The position numbers and the translations under genes were made by a program. From contig PMUN01000321.1 in the NCBI GenBank assembly GCA_003166875.1, positions 1 to 34,774 of the forward strand: DNA of 34,774 nucleotides, read 5' to 3'. The notes under the pieces were generated by a model, which was not told the DNA's origin, did no database searches, and was given only the letters and a program-made list of their open reading frames with translations. Shown piece after piece: positions 1 to 7,974 of this stretch. Every line of letters begins with the position of its first letter. The first letter of the stretch is position 1. Origin of the DNA: Bryobacterales bacterium (lineage in GTDB: Bacteria; Acidobacteriota; Terriglobia; Bryobacterales; Bryobacteraceae).

Positions 1-230
1 GCTTCAGGCTCATCCTGCGTTATATAAGGCTAACGACAGCGTGGCACCTGATCTGTGTTATGCTTAATTCGGTAAGTTTCGAGACTCTCGCCCAACAGCG
101 CCGCTCCAGCAAGTAATCTTACAGTCTGGCAACCCCTCCGCGACGAGAAGTTTTTCACCAAAAAGAGACTGTGGACTAGTGATCTATCAGAGGTTTGCTG
201 TCAGGCTGCGCTACCTGATACCTAGGATCC

Positions 231-527
231 ATGGATGTGAAAGTGCTCACAGGGTGGTATACGATGATTGCCCAATCGGAAGTAGCTGCAAAGAATGGAC
301 CATTCTCGGAAAGTGATGCGAAATATCGCTCAACGAGAGCAATTGACTTCTGGGAGGTGGTTAAAACGCCGCGCTTCGGATCGGGTGTGATGCAGTTTCG
401 CATCAGGGTAACCTATCCAAACGGTGACGTTCGTATGATGGCGGGCGCATTCCCAGACCGGCGCTGCATGGACGATTACATCGACAGATGGTTACCCACT
501 TTTGCGGGAAAGGAAAAAGCCGCCTAG
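231..527 (+). CDS. Small hypothetical protein (98 aa)
   Basis: I do not recognise this protein. It has 98 residues, no signal peptide and no membrane segment. The composition is balanced, with a central aromatic and charged stretch (FWEVVKTPRFGSG) and a C-terminal half rich in D, R and W, which looks like true coding sequence rather than a shadow. ATG at 231 is the ORF-track start; an in-frame ATG at 264 is an alternative. Neither has a strong Shine-Dalgarno. The overlapping minus-strand ORF 176..403 looks like a shadow. The next plus-strand gene begins about 80 bases after the stop, so the two may be co-transcribed. Function unknown. Confidence 0.5.
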   Translation: MDVKVLTGWYTMIAQSEVAAKNGPFSESDAKYRSTRAIDFWEVVKTPRFGSGVMQFRIRVTYPNGDVRMMAGAFPDRRCMDDYIDRWLPTFAGKEKAA

Positions 528-607
528 TCACTACAAGATCAACAGCTACCACGATGACCTCAAGGGTTCAGCCCCCAGGTGTAGCCTTTGAAAGCGGCAA
601 TGGGTTC

Positions 608-943
608 ATGACAACAGAGCAGATCATCAAAATCTTGGGAACTGGCGCCGAGGACGCTCGATTCCGGGACTGGGACCAAGGACGGACACTCGAATGGCGA
701 TTCGTTTATTTGTGCGAGTACGGGACGATTTGGAGATTTGGACCGCAGGAATGGTGGCGATTCGTTATTAGAACCATTCGAAACAATGGAGCTTACGATC
801 TTCCTCTGTCGAGAGCACTCCGCATCCGTCCAAAGCATATTTTCAAAGGTGAGGACCATAAATGTTATTCATCGGACAATTCGGTGCGCTGTGTGAACCC
901 GTTGGATTGGACAGTTGAGGACTGGAAGAACGAACTGATCTGA
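608..943 (+). CDS. Small hypothetical protein (111 aa)
   Basis: Unrecognised. The ORF track starts at 488, inside the end of the previous gene, but the first 40 residues (S/T/R-rich) do not look like protein. The internal ATG at 608 starts a better sequence (MTTEQIIKIL...), so I prefer it. The protein is rich in W, F and Y (EYGTIWRFGPQEWWRF) and has two cysteines near the C-terminus (KCYSSDNSVRCVNPLDW). There is no signal peptide or membrane helix, so a small soluble cytoplasmic protein is likely. It lies in the same orientation as the 98-aa gene before it. The ribosome binding site is weak, so the start is uncertain. Confidence 0.5.
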   Translation: MTTEQIIKILGTGAEDARFRDWDQGRTLEWRFVYLCEYGTIWRFGPQEWWRFVIRTIRNNGAYDLPLSRALRIRPKHIFKGEDHKCYSSDNSVRCVNPLDWTVEDWKNELI

Positions 944-1356
944 TAAGGCGAAGAGCCCCGAAAATCGCGCTGGACTTTTCGTCTTTGAACACGCATTTTA
1001 CGTCTTGCGTTTTGGACACACTCCCATAGCATCATCTGAGCGCTAGCGCAAATTCGTGGCAGGCCCGATTGCCATCGGCCGATTGCTTTTTCTGGCCTCA
1101 AGTCTATCAAGCCCAATAGAGTGCTTCCTGGTATCCTTTCTCTTAATGAGGCAATTGGGTGTATACTCATTGGGACTCGGGATGGAAAATGGAAATCCGT
1201 GGTAAAGACTCGCTAGCCGGGAATTGGCTCCGGCGCATCGCAACCCCAGCAACCAAAACTACGACGGTCCGAAATTTCGATGCTCCGAGGCGAGGCACGG
1301 AACCGTAGAGTACCATCAGATTACCCCTCGCGATTTGCGCAGGCTGAAAGAGGCGT
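944..1356. other. Gene-free stretch upstream of the hybrid kinase gene
   Basis: I see no convincing gene here; the ORFs on both strands have unlikely composition. The plus strand holds TATACT at about 1160, preceded by TG, a possible minus-10 box about 190 bases before the hybrid kinase start. No good minus-35 accompanies it, so it is only a weak promoter candidate. The end of the stretch carries a purine-rich GAAAGAGG just before the ATG at 1357, a usable ribosome binding site. Confidence 0.3.
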
Positions 1357-3894
1357 ATGGACGAGACGCAAGTGCCCGGCGGTGTCCTCCCGGAAACCGA
1401 AGCGGACGGAGAGCACACTTTCACCGAAGAAGCGTGCAAACCGGTTCTTGCGTCCGGGTGGGGCGTCCCAGTGGCCGGCATTGGCGCCTCCGCGGGCGGG
1501 TTGGAAGTTTTCAAGCTTCTCCTCGCGGATTTGCCGGCCGATAGCGGCTTAGCCATCGTATTCGTTCAACATCTCGATCCAAAGCACCACAGCATGCTGG
1601 CCGAGATTCTTGCGAGAGCCACCACCATGCCGGTCAGCGAAGCGGCCGATGGCATGCCGGTGGAAGCCAACCACGTATACGTCATACCGGCAAACGTTGA
1701 TCTGAGCATCGCACACGGCACGCTGCAACTGATCCCGCGCACGCAAGCGGCGGGATCGCACATGCCCATCGACCGCTTCCTGCGGTCCTTGGCTGACCAG
1801 TGCGGAAACAGGGCGATCGGGGTAATCCTTTCCGGCGCGGGCTCGGACGGCTCGGCGGGCGTGGAAGCGATCAAAGCCGCGGGTGGCGTGACGTTTGCGC
1901 AGGACGCGGCCACTGCGAAGTTCGCCTCCATGCCTAAAGCCGCCGTGGCCACCGGTTGCGTGGATTTCGTTCTGCCGCCTGAGGGCATTGCCGCCGAACT
2001 TGTAAGAATTGGCCTGCACCCTTATATTGCGGATGCCCTACGCGCGCAACAGGAGCGAACGCCGGCCGCCGACAAAGAGGGGTTCGGCAGCGTCCTGGCT
2101 ATTCTAAAGGGGGCAACCGGCATCGACTTTTCGCTTTACCGGGAGAAGATGATCAAGCGCCGCATCCTGCGCCGCCTCGCCCTGCGCAATATCAACGGCC
2201 TCGCGGAGTACAGAGAGCGGCTGGAGAACGATTCCGATGAGCTGATGGCGCTCCAGCGGGATTTGCTTATCAGCGTGACCAGCTTCTTCCGCGATCTGGA
2301 ATCATTCGAATGCTTGAAGAAAGTCGTCTTCCCACGCATTCTCCAAGGGAGGCCCGCGAACGAGACGATTCGCATCTGGGTTGCGGGTTGTGCCACGGGA
2401 GAAGAGGCATTCTCGATTGCCATAGCGTTACAGGAGTACCTGAACGAAACGGGCGCCGCCTTTCCGGTGCAGATCTTTGCTTCCGATATCAGCTTGCCGG
2501 CAATTGAAAAGGCCCGCACCGGCAGGTACCTCGAAAACATTGCGGCGGACCTTACCCAGGAACGCCTGAACCGCTATTTCACGCAGATCGAAGGCGGCTA
2601 CGAGATCAACAAGAACCTGCGCGAGATGTGCGTCTTCGCCAGGCATAACCTGATCGACGATCCGCCGTTTTCGAAGCTGGACTTGATCAGTTGCCGCAAC
2701 GTGCTGATCTATCTGGGAAGCGTGCAGAAGAACATCCTCCCGCTGTTCCACTACGCGCTCAAGCCGGCTGGGTTTCTTATGTTGGGCGCATCGGAGGGGG
2801 CGGCGGCTAGCGATCTGTTTTCGGTGGTGGATCGCGAGCACAAAATCTATGCCAAACGGGAAACGGCGAGAAAGCCGCACTTGTTTCCCGCGGGCGAGCG
2901 CGGTTCACGCCGGGGGGCGCCGGCGAGCCGCAACGCTGCCGCGCCGCCAGCTCCGGAATTGTGGGGCGTCGTCGATGTACGGAAAGAGGTCGATCGCATA
3001 CTCCTGTCGAAGTACAGCCCGGCCGGTGTGGTGGTGGACGAAGACCTGGAGGTCATCGAGATCCGAGGCAAGGCCAGCCCCTACCTCACGCTGCCGGTTG
3101 GAAAGATGAGCTTCAATCTCATGAAGCTGATTCCTGACACTGGATTGTTCCTTGAAGTCGAGAAACTGATCCAGCTGGCGCGAAAGAGCGGCGAGCCGGC
3201 GCGGCAGCAGCGCGTACCTTACGAACATGACGGAAGCGCCGGCGAGTTGACCGTGGAGGTGGTACCACTGGACTCCAGTCAATCGACCCTGGTCCTTTTC
3301 GAACCGTTGCAGGGGACGGCCGGGCGCGAGACCGAACCGCCGGACGCACCTCCCGAAGGCGATATCCGGGACCGCCAGATCTCACGATTGAAACAGCAAC
3401 TTACTGACGCGAAGAAGCGGTTTCTCTCCGCAATCGAAGCGAATCAGACATCCAGGGAAGAAAGCCAGAACACGACCGAGGAGGCGCTTTCGGCCAACGA
3501 GGAACTGCAAAGCCTCAACGAGGAACTGGAGACCGCCAAGGAAGAGTTGCAATCCACCAACGAAGAGCTGATCACGGTCAACGATGAATTGCAGTCCAAG
3601 AACGCGGCGCTCGCGCAGGCGCGCGACTTCGCGATGTCGATCGTAGAAACCGTCCGTCAGCCGTTATTGGTGCTCGATATGGATTTGCGGATCACGATGG
3701 CGAATCGAGCCTTCTACGGACGTTTCAAGTATCACCTCTGGAAGCCGAGGGACAGGTCATCTATTCGCTGTCGCGCGGCAGTTGGGACCTTCCCGGCCTG
3801 CGGGATTCGCTGGACGGTCTTCTCCGGGGCGGCAACTCGTTCCCGGATTTCGAAGTCGAGCAGAATTTTCCAAGCGTGGGGCACAGGAGCCTGA
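1357..3894 (+). CDS. CheB-CheR hybrid with coiled coil and PAS (first half of a frameshifted hybrid kinase)
   Basis: The N-terminal two thirds of a chemotaxis-like fusion. Residues about 38-225 are a CheB methylesterase domain with the catalytic triad visible as S45 (GIGASAGG), H72 (QHLDP) and D164 (GAGSDGS). Residues about 235-500 are a CheR-type methyltransferase with the SAM-binding motif VAGCATGEEAFS near 343. A long coiled coil of NEELQ/LNEELE repeats (about 690-755) precedes a PAS domain. CheB and CheR normally remove and add methyl groups on receptor glutamates; in such fusions they may act on internal or partner sensors. After NRAFYG (about nt 3720) this frame stops making sense, and the PAS domain continues in the frame of the next ORF. 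One base is therefore missing near 3719-3723, and the last ~58 residues listed are out-of-frame. The start is supported by GAAAGAGG before the ATG. Confidence 0.9.
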   Translation: MDETQVPGGVLPETEADGEHTFTEEACKPVLASGWGVPVAGIGASAGGLEVFKLLLADLPADSGLAIVFVQHLDPKHHSMLAEILARATTMPVSEAADGMPVEANHVYVIPANVDLSIAHGTLQLIPRTQAAGSHMPIDRFLRSLADQCGNRAIGVILSGAGSDGSAGVEAIKAAGGVTFAQDAATAKFASMPKAAVATGCVDFVLPPEGIAAELVRIGLHPYIADALRAQQERTPAADKEGFGSVLAILKGATGIDFSLYREKMIKRRILRRLALRNINGLAEYRERLENDSDELMALQRDLLISVTSFFRDLESFECLKKVVFPRILQGRPANETIRIWVAGCATGEEAFSIAIALQEYLNETGAAFPVQIFASDISLPAIEKARTGRYLENIAADLTQERLNRYFTQIEGGYEINKNLREMCVFARHNLIDDPPFSKLDLISCRNVLIYLGSVQKNILPLFHYALKPAGFLMLGASEGAAASDLFSVVDREHKIYAKRETARKPHLFPAGERGSRRGAPASRNAAAPPAPELWGVVDVRKEVDRILLSKYSPAGVVVDEDLEVIEIRGKASPYLTLPVGKMSFNLMKLIPDTGLFLEVEKLIQLARKSGEPARQQRVPYEHDGSAGELTVEVVPLDSSQSTLVLFEPLQGTAGRETEPPDAPPEGDIRDRQISRLKQQLTDAKKRFLSAIEANQTSREESQNTTEEALSANEELQSLNEELETAKEELQSTNEELITVNDELQSKNAALAQARDFAMSIVETVRQPLLVLDMDLRITMANRAFYGRFKYHLWKPRDRSSIRCRAAVGTFPACGIRWTVFSGAATRSRISKSSRIFQAWGTGA

Positions 3895-5159
3895 TGCTCG
3901 GGGGCTGCCGCATCAATCATCTCAAGATGATTCTGCTGGCAATTGACAACATTACCGAGCGCAAACTGACCCAGCAGGTCCTACGCAAGAGCGAGGAGCA
4001 TCTTCGCCAATCACAGAAAATGGAGGCCCTCGGCCGGCTCGCCGGCGGCATCGCTCACGACTTCAACAACCTGCTCACGGCCATCATCGGCTACAGCAGC
4101 CTGCTTTACGATAGGCTGGCCGGGGACGAGTCCGCCATCGACCAGGTGCTTGAAATCAAGACTGCCGGTGAGAGGGCAACCTCGCTCACGCAACAGTTGC
4201 TAGCCTTCAGCCGGCATCAGGTGCTTCAACCGAAGGTGCTCGACTTGAACGCGATCGTCGCGGACTTCGACCGGATGCTGCGCCGTCTGGTGGGCGAGCG
4301 GATCAAGGTCGCCGTCGATTGTGAGCCGGCCCTCCGGCAAGTGAGGGCCGATCCGGGCGAAATCGGCCGCGCGATCATGAACCTTTCGTTGAACGCACGG
4401 GACGCGATGCCCGAAGGCGGTACGCTGACCATTGAAACGGCTAACGTGACTCTGACGGAGGTCGATGTCCCGAATAAAGAGCTTGCGCCGGGACGCTACG
4501 TAATGATGGCCGTGCGAGACACCGGGGTTGGAATAGACGCGGAAGTGCGGGCGCATATCTTCGAGCCGTTCTTCACGACGAAAGACACCGGCAAAGGAAC
4601 TGGCCTGGGCCTCGCCACCGTTCTGGGAATTGTTGAACAAAGCGGGGGTGCCATTCGTTGCGAGTCCGAACCGGGCCGGGGGACGACCTTTGCCATCTTC
4701 CTACCGGCAGTCGCCGAGGCGGTGGACAAGGGAGCGCATCCGGCCGGATTCCTTGCCAAGGCGCCCAAGGGCTCCGAAGTCATACTCCTGGTGGAGGACG
4801 AAGACGCGGTCCGCAAGCTAGCCCGCATGATTCTGGAGGCGAGCGGGTACGTGGTTCTCGAGGCGCGCAACGGACGGGAAGGTCTGGCGCTTTGCGAAGC
4901 GCACGCGGGCCCAATCGATTTACTTGTGTCCGATGTGGTTATGCCGGAACTCGGTGGCCGCGAACTCGCGGAAGGTGCCCTCAAGCTGCGGCCCGGCATG
5001 AAAGTCATGTTCATGTCCGGGCACACACAGGACGTCATCTTGAAAGAGGGCGTCCAGAAGGGAACCGCGTTTTTGCAGAAGCCTTTTACGGCCGTCGAGA
5101 TCGCGCAAAAAGTGCGCGAGACCTTGGATTCGGCTGCCAGATCCGCCGGGCAGCCGTAA
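3876..5159 (+). CDS. Histidine kinase plus receiver domain (second half of the frameshifted CheB-CheR hybrid)
   Basis: Continuation of the preceding gene. Reading this frame from about 3723 gives FQVSPLEAEGQVIYSLSRG, the natural continuation of the PAS domain, so the ATG at 3876 is probably not a true start. The domains are the PAS end, a HisKA-type dimerisation helix with phospho-acceptor H61 (GGIAHDFNN), an HATPase domain with N box (NLSLNARDAMPEGG), G1 (DTGVGID), F box (FEPFFTTK) and G2 (GKGTGLGLA), then a C-terminal receiver (ILLVEDED, phospho-acceptor D in LLVSDVVMPELGG, conserved K in LQKPF). This is a soluble hybrid kinase that would autophosphorylate and relay to its own receiver. The repaired gene (1357..5159 plus one base) would encode about 1268 residues. 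As sequenced, kinase output would be uncoupled from the CheB/CheR module. Confidence 0.9.
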   Translation: MGHRSLMLGGCRINHLKMILLAIDNITERKLTQQVLRKSEEHLRQSQKMEALGRLAGGIAHDFNNLLTAIIGYSSLLYDRLAGDESAIDQVLEIKTAGERATSLTQQLLAFSRHQVLQPKVLDLNAIVADFDRMLRRLVGERIKVAVDCEPALRQVRADPGEIGRAIMNLSLNARDAMPEGGTLTIETANVTLTEVDVPNKELAPGRYVMMAVRDTGVGIDAEVRAHIFEPFFTTKDTGKGTGLGLATVLGIVEQSGGAIRCESEPGRGTTFAIFLPAVAEAVDKGAHPAGFLAKAPKGSEVILLVEDEDAVRKLARMILEASGYVVLEARNGREGLALCEAHAGPIDLLVSDVVMPELGGRELAEGALKLRPGMKVMFMSGHTQDVILKEGVQKGTAFLQKPFTAVEIAQKVRETLDSAARSAGQP

Positions 5160-5181
5160 TCGCGGTTCGTTTCGCGGCGGA

Positions 5182-5210
5182 GTCAGATCGCAGGACCTGT
5201 CGGATCTGAC
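5182..5210 (+). terminator. Inverted repeat downstream of the hybrid kinase
   Basis: GTCAGATC and GATCTGAC form a perfect 8-bp stem with a 13-base loop, 23 bases after the kinase stop. No T-tract follows, so it is either a weak or factor-assisted terminator or a small dispersed palindrome. Confidence 0.35.
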
Positions 5211-5356
5211 CCTCCGACACTCTTTGAGAATCTACTGTGTTTTCAACAGAAACGGCTTTTCGGACCATACGGCCTCCCCGTGCATACCGAAAATCCCATC
5301 GGTGACCCTTATCTAGGGTTTAGCCACCGTTAGGTAACAATTTTAAATCGCGTCTC

Positions 5357-5575
5357 TTGGAAGGCCGGAATTCCATCAAATCACTGCGACGGGTATTTTG
5401 GCCATACGGGAACCAGTTGTTTTTAATGCTGGCGCTTCCGGCTTTTTGCGTGCCGGCTTCTGCCGATATCGTCGGCATAAGTGATGTTTTTGACGTTTAC
5501 TTCGGGACCGCGACATTCAATGCATCGCAGACCACGGCCGTTACCTGTGGTTCTCGGAAACTTCAATCTTTCTGA
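5357..5575 (+). pseudogene. Exported-protein gene cut by an insertion sequence (5' fragment)
   Basis: This 72-codon ORF begins with a basic N-terminus, a hydrophobic core (LFLMLALPAFCVP) and a probable signal peptidase site at ASA-D, so it encoded an exported protein. The style resembles acidobacterial PEP-CTERM or similar secreted proteins, but the diagnostic C-terminus is absent. The left end of the insertion sequence falls exactly at the first base of codon 64 (5546). Residues 1-63 are native and the last nine (CGSRKLQSF) are encoded by the element before a stop. No continuation of the gene was recognised right of the element at 6845, so the 3' part was lost or is unrecognisable. Confidence 0.6.
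5546..5565 (+). repeat. IS left terminal inverted repeat
   Basis: A 20-base end paired imperfectly with 6825..6844; both share the core TCGGAAACT. Confidence 0.6.
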
Positions 5576-5613
5576 GATCATTAGGTTTGTCGAAGTCCTG
5601 ACTGGCTAACCCG

Positions 5614-6357
5614 ATGTTGACCGTCCTGTGTCCGTTTCTTTCAACAATGTTCTCGCTCTGCCGTTCGCAGGCTGCTCTCCAGGCAGAGATTGTGGCGCTT
5701 CGACACCAGATCGGTGTGCTCCGGCGCTCCGCCAAGAAACGGCCCAAGTTGACCGTGGTGGATCGTGTCTTCTGGGCATGGTTGTCCAGAGCTTGGGCCG
5801 ATTGGCGATCGGCGCTGATCATCGTCAAACCCGAGACGGTCATTGCCTGGCACCGGAAAGGCTTCCGGTTGTTTTGGACTTGGAAGGTCCGGCACGGACA
5901 AACCGGAAGGCCCGCCGTCTCGCAGGAGGTCCGGGATCTGATCCGTACCATGAGCCGTGCCAACCAACTCTGGGGCGCGCCGCGCATCCATGGAGAATTA
6001 CTCAAACTCGGCATTGACATCGGCGAGACTAGCGTCAGCAAATATATGGTCCGCCAGCGAAAGTCGCCCAGCCAAACCTGGCGGACTTTTCTCGACAACC
6101 ACCTCCAACAGCTTGTTTCGGTCGACTTCTTCACCGTGCCAACCATCCGCTTCCAGGTTCTGTACGTGTTCCTGGTGCTGGCCCATCAGCGGCGGCGAAT
6201 ACTGCACTTCAACGTTACGGCTCATCCGACCGCGGAATGGACCGCCCAGCAACTTCGTAATGCGTTCTCCTGGGACTCGGCACCACACTATCTGTTGCGA
6301 GATCGGATCGAATCTTCGGCGACAGCTTCACCAGACAGGTCCACGACATGGGCGTAG
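5614..6357 (+). pseudogene. IS transposase, N-terminal and catalytic part (frameshifted)
   Basis: Integrase-core transposase. The N-terminal region has the LRHQIGVLRRSAKKRPKL and WHRKGFRLFW motifs typical of this IS group. An HTH-like stretch (RANQLWGAPRIHGELLKLGI) follows, and then the first catalytic D in VSVDFFTVPT. At nt 6304-6309 the frame breaks. The expected LRDRDRIFG, which carries the second catalytic D, appears only if one G is restored to GATCGG(G)ATCGAATC. Downstream residues of this ORF (IESSATASPD...) are out-of-frame. It is therefore inactive as sequenced, unless the indel is a base-calling error. Confidence 0.75.
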
Positions 6358-6590
6358 AGCAAGTGCTTTGTGCGCCACGATCCCCGTGGCACAGGGCCTA
6401 CATCGAGCGAGTGATCGGAACCATTCGGCGCGAGTGCCTAGATCATGTGATCATCTTCAGCGAAGCGGGGCTGTACCGGCAGGTGACATCATTCGCGGCA
6501 TATTATCACGGGTCCAGAACACATCTCTCGCTGGAAAGGACTCGCCGGAGCCGCGGGCGGTGCAGCCGCCAGAACTTGGACGTATTGTAG
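6348..6590 (+). pseudogene. IS transposase, C-terminal part (frameshifted again)
   Basis: This frame continues the transposase from about 6309 (RIFGDSFTRQVHDMGVEQ) and contains the catalytic E region (RAYIERVIGTIRRECLDHVI) and the typical tail (YYHGSRTHLSLE). A second break lies at the AAA run at 6535-6537. With one more A the reading becomes KDSPEPRAVQPPELGRIVAI and runs to a stop at 6643, as expected for the family. Both defects are single-base losses in short homopolymers. The ATG at 6348 is internal, not a real start. Confidence 0.7.
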
Positions 6591-6824
6591 CTATCCCGCA
6601 AGTGGGCGGCCTCCATCACCGCTACGAGCGCCGCGCAGCCTGAAAACGGTGGGAGCAGGGATTGTTCGCGCGAAACGTGTACGCCACTTCGGCGTTTCCC
6701 CGCTCGCGATGCCAGTAATCGCCACTAATGGCCGCGTTGAATCCTGCATCCCTTCGTTGCGAGCAAACCTTTGGTGGGCTTTGGCCTTCACTTTCTCGCG
6801 TTCGAAGGGATTTTTCACGCTTCA

Positions 6825-6844
6825 TGGAGTTTCCGATAGGGACA
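6825..6844 (-). repeat. IS right terminal inverted repeat
   Basis: TGGAGTTTCCGATAGGGACA, the imperfect inverted partner of 5546..5565. Confidence 0.6.
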
Positions 6845-6940
6845 GTGCGAAAAGTGGCCGTGATCACAACGAAGAAGTCACACGCCACGATCACCTTGGC
6901 ATGATTGTGGACAAAAGTCAGTTCACCCCCGAACGAACTC

Positions 6941-7438
6941 TTAATCTCCCGCGTACCTAGAGGTCATGACCTCAATTCCTTTCGAAAACACGACTCGCCA
7001 CGCCGCTGCCACGTCATCTTTGAACTTGGGGTCGAACTGGCGCACAGTTTCAATCAAGCAGTCCAGCCAGACCGAGTAGAGTTCTGGAGGTATGTCCACG
7101 CCTCGTTTGCTGTGACGCTCCGCAAGTTTTCCGAGGTATTCGTCCTGACGGCTGCTCACGAAGAAGTTCAGGAGAACGGTGACCGATGATTGGAGCGTCC
7201 GAACTTGCTCCGCCATGTCGGTGTTCCGAAACTTGCTTGCCGCTTCGTCGCTGGTCGCGGTTAGTAAGTCATAGAAGGCAACGAAGAACTCGCCGCTGCT
7301 TTTACCCGGCCCATGCATGACCCTTTCGTAGCTGTCGTTGAAGATGCGAGCTAGATCATTCGTCTGCTCACTAGACACGTATAATGCTCCCTGCGTGAAG
7401 TAGTGCTGGAGCGATAGCAGGCTCGAGCGCTGGCTCAC
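6941..7438 (-). CDS. Single-domain bacterial globin-like protein
   Basis: A 165-residue soluble protein with globin features. These are a helical pattern throughout, F70 at the expected CD1 position (SKFRNTDM), and H109 in AERHSKRGVDI as the likely proximal heme ligand. The G/H helices are typical: PPELYSVWLDCLIETV followed by AAWRVVFSKGIEVMTSRY. Bacterial globins of this kind bind heme and O2 or NO and act in gas sensing or detoxification; the actual ligand cannot be read from sequence. There is no attached sensor-output domain. The start codon is GTG at 7438 with little Shine-Dalgarno. A TATAAT on the minus strand 45 bases upstream supports its own promoter. The upstream neighbour PilZ is divergent. 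Confidence 0.75.
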   Translation of the reverse strand: MSQRSSLLSLQHYFTQGALYVSSEQTNDLARIFNDSYERVMHGPGKSSGEFFVAFYDLLTATSDEAASKFRNTDMAEQVRTLQSSVTVLLNFFVSSRQDEYLGKLAERHSKRGVDIPPELYSVWLDCLIETVRQFDPKFKDDVAAAWRVVFSKGIEVMTSRYAGD

Positions 7439-7482
7439 AGATGGGCATCAGAGCCACGGGCGCATGAGTGCAACCCAAACCG

Positions 7483-7488
7483 ATTATA
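7483..7488 (-). promoter_or_regulatory. Minus-10 box for the globin gene
   Basis: The minus strand reads a perfect TATAAT here, 45 bases upstream of the globin GTG, giving a leader of about 38 bases. The minus-35 region is poor and lies inside the inverted repeat 7493..7534, so an activator or repressor may act there. Confidence 0.4.
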
Positions 7489-7492
7489 CAGC

Positions 7493-7534
7493 AAAGGCCC
7501 AACCGAAAAGAGGAACAGATCGGGTTGGGCCTTT
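7493..7534. repeat. Long inverted repeat between globin and PilZ genes
   Basis: AAAGGCCCAACCG pairs with CGGGTTGGGCCTTT with a single bulged base and a 15-base loop, a very stable hairpin readable on both strands. It overlaps the minus-35 area of the globin promoter. It could be an operator-like dyad or a bidirectional terminator; no gene reads into it from either side. Confidence 0.55.
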
Positions 7535-7563
7535 CTGGTTACGGAAAGCTACCTGCTTGTATT

Positions 7564-7572
7564 TGGTATTAT
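7564..7572 (+). promoter_or_regulatory. Extended minus-10 promoter candidate for a small RNA
   Basis: TGGTATTAT matches the extended minus-10 form (TGnTATAAT) with one mismatch. Initiation would fall near 7580, about 50 bases before the terminator hairpin at 7631. No strong minus-35 is seen, as is usual for extended minus-10 promoters. Confidence 0.3.
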
Positions 7573-7579
7573 CGAAACA

Positions 7580-7667
7580 ATTAGCCGACTTTTGAAACAA
7601 TCTCAGCAGCCAGTAGCAAAGCCATGTTGCCCGACCGCACCAGCCTGTCAGGCTCGGTCCCTTTTTT
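7580..7667 (+). ncRNA. Candidate small RNA of about 88 nt
   Basis: No ORF explains the strong terminator at 7631..7667. An extended minus-10 lies about 65 bases upstream of it, so a transcript of about 88 nt ending in a T-run is predicted. It contains GCAAAGCCA, reminiscent of one half of the c-di-GMP-I riboswitch. The GGGCAAACC half was not found, so I do not call a riboswitch. It could instead be a leader or attenuator of the PilZ gene that starts 308 bases later. Inferred from sequence only. Confidence 0.3.
7631..7667 (+). terminator. Rho-independent terminator without an upstream gene
   Basis: GACCG/CGGTC and AGCC/GGCT stack around a TGTCA loop, with a small bulge, and are followed by CCTTTTTT. 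It has textbook form on the plus strand. Confidence 0.6.
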
Positions 7668-7974
7668 ATGTACCCGGCAAAATGAGCACTGTTGACTGAA
7701 ACCAGCGTCTAGCACCACGTCGTCCGAGTACGGCCTCCTCCGCTCCCAGTTTCAGCAATGGACTTTACATAGAATTGGGTGGGTGAATGGGGCAAAAAAA
7801 CGGTTATTTAACCCGCACGTACTCACCACCCTTAGAACATGCCTAAGGGAGGTCCTGTAAGAGATTGCGGAAGGTACGTTGTAATTTTGAAGCCAATTTT
7901 CAATAGCCTCAATAACATCCGCCAACGATTCACGTGTATAGAAAAGTGGCCGCTCAGATGCACGTAACCGTTTC

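Larger units (their letters stand above)
5546..6844 (+). mobile_element. 1.3-kb insertion sequence with terminal inverted repeats and decayed DDE transposase
   Basis: The left end TGTGGTTCTCGGAAACTTCA and the reverse complement of the right end, TGTCCCTATCGGAAACTCCA, match at about 15 of 20 positions. The element therefore starts with TG and ends with CA. Between them lies an integrase-core (DDE) transposase read in three successive frames. No clear target-site duplication is visible (left flank ...GTTACC, right flank GTGCG...), so flanking deletion or an old insertion is likely. The family is IS3/IS481-like by its rve-type core; I cannot name the exact IS. Confidence 0.7.

Noticed and set aside
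42-62. Sigma-54-like TGGCAC at the window start
   Set aside because: GG is followed 10 bases later by GT instead of GC, and the nearest gene is 170 bases away.
3876-3894. Two separate overlapping genes (CheB-CheR and kinase)
   Set aside because: PAS-domain sequence is continuous across frames well before the overlap, so one broken gene explains it better than two overlapping genes.
7613-7665. c-di-GMP-I (GEMM) riboswitch before the PilZ gene
   Set aside because: GCAAAGCCA resembles one conserved block, but the GGGCAAACC block, the P2 stem and the tetraloop receptor are not visible.
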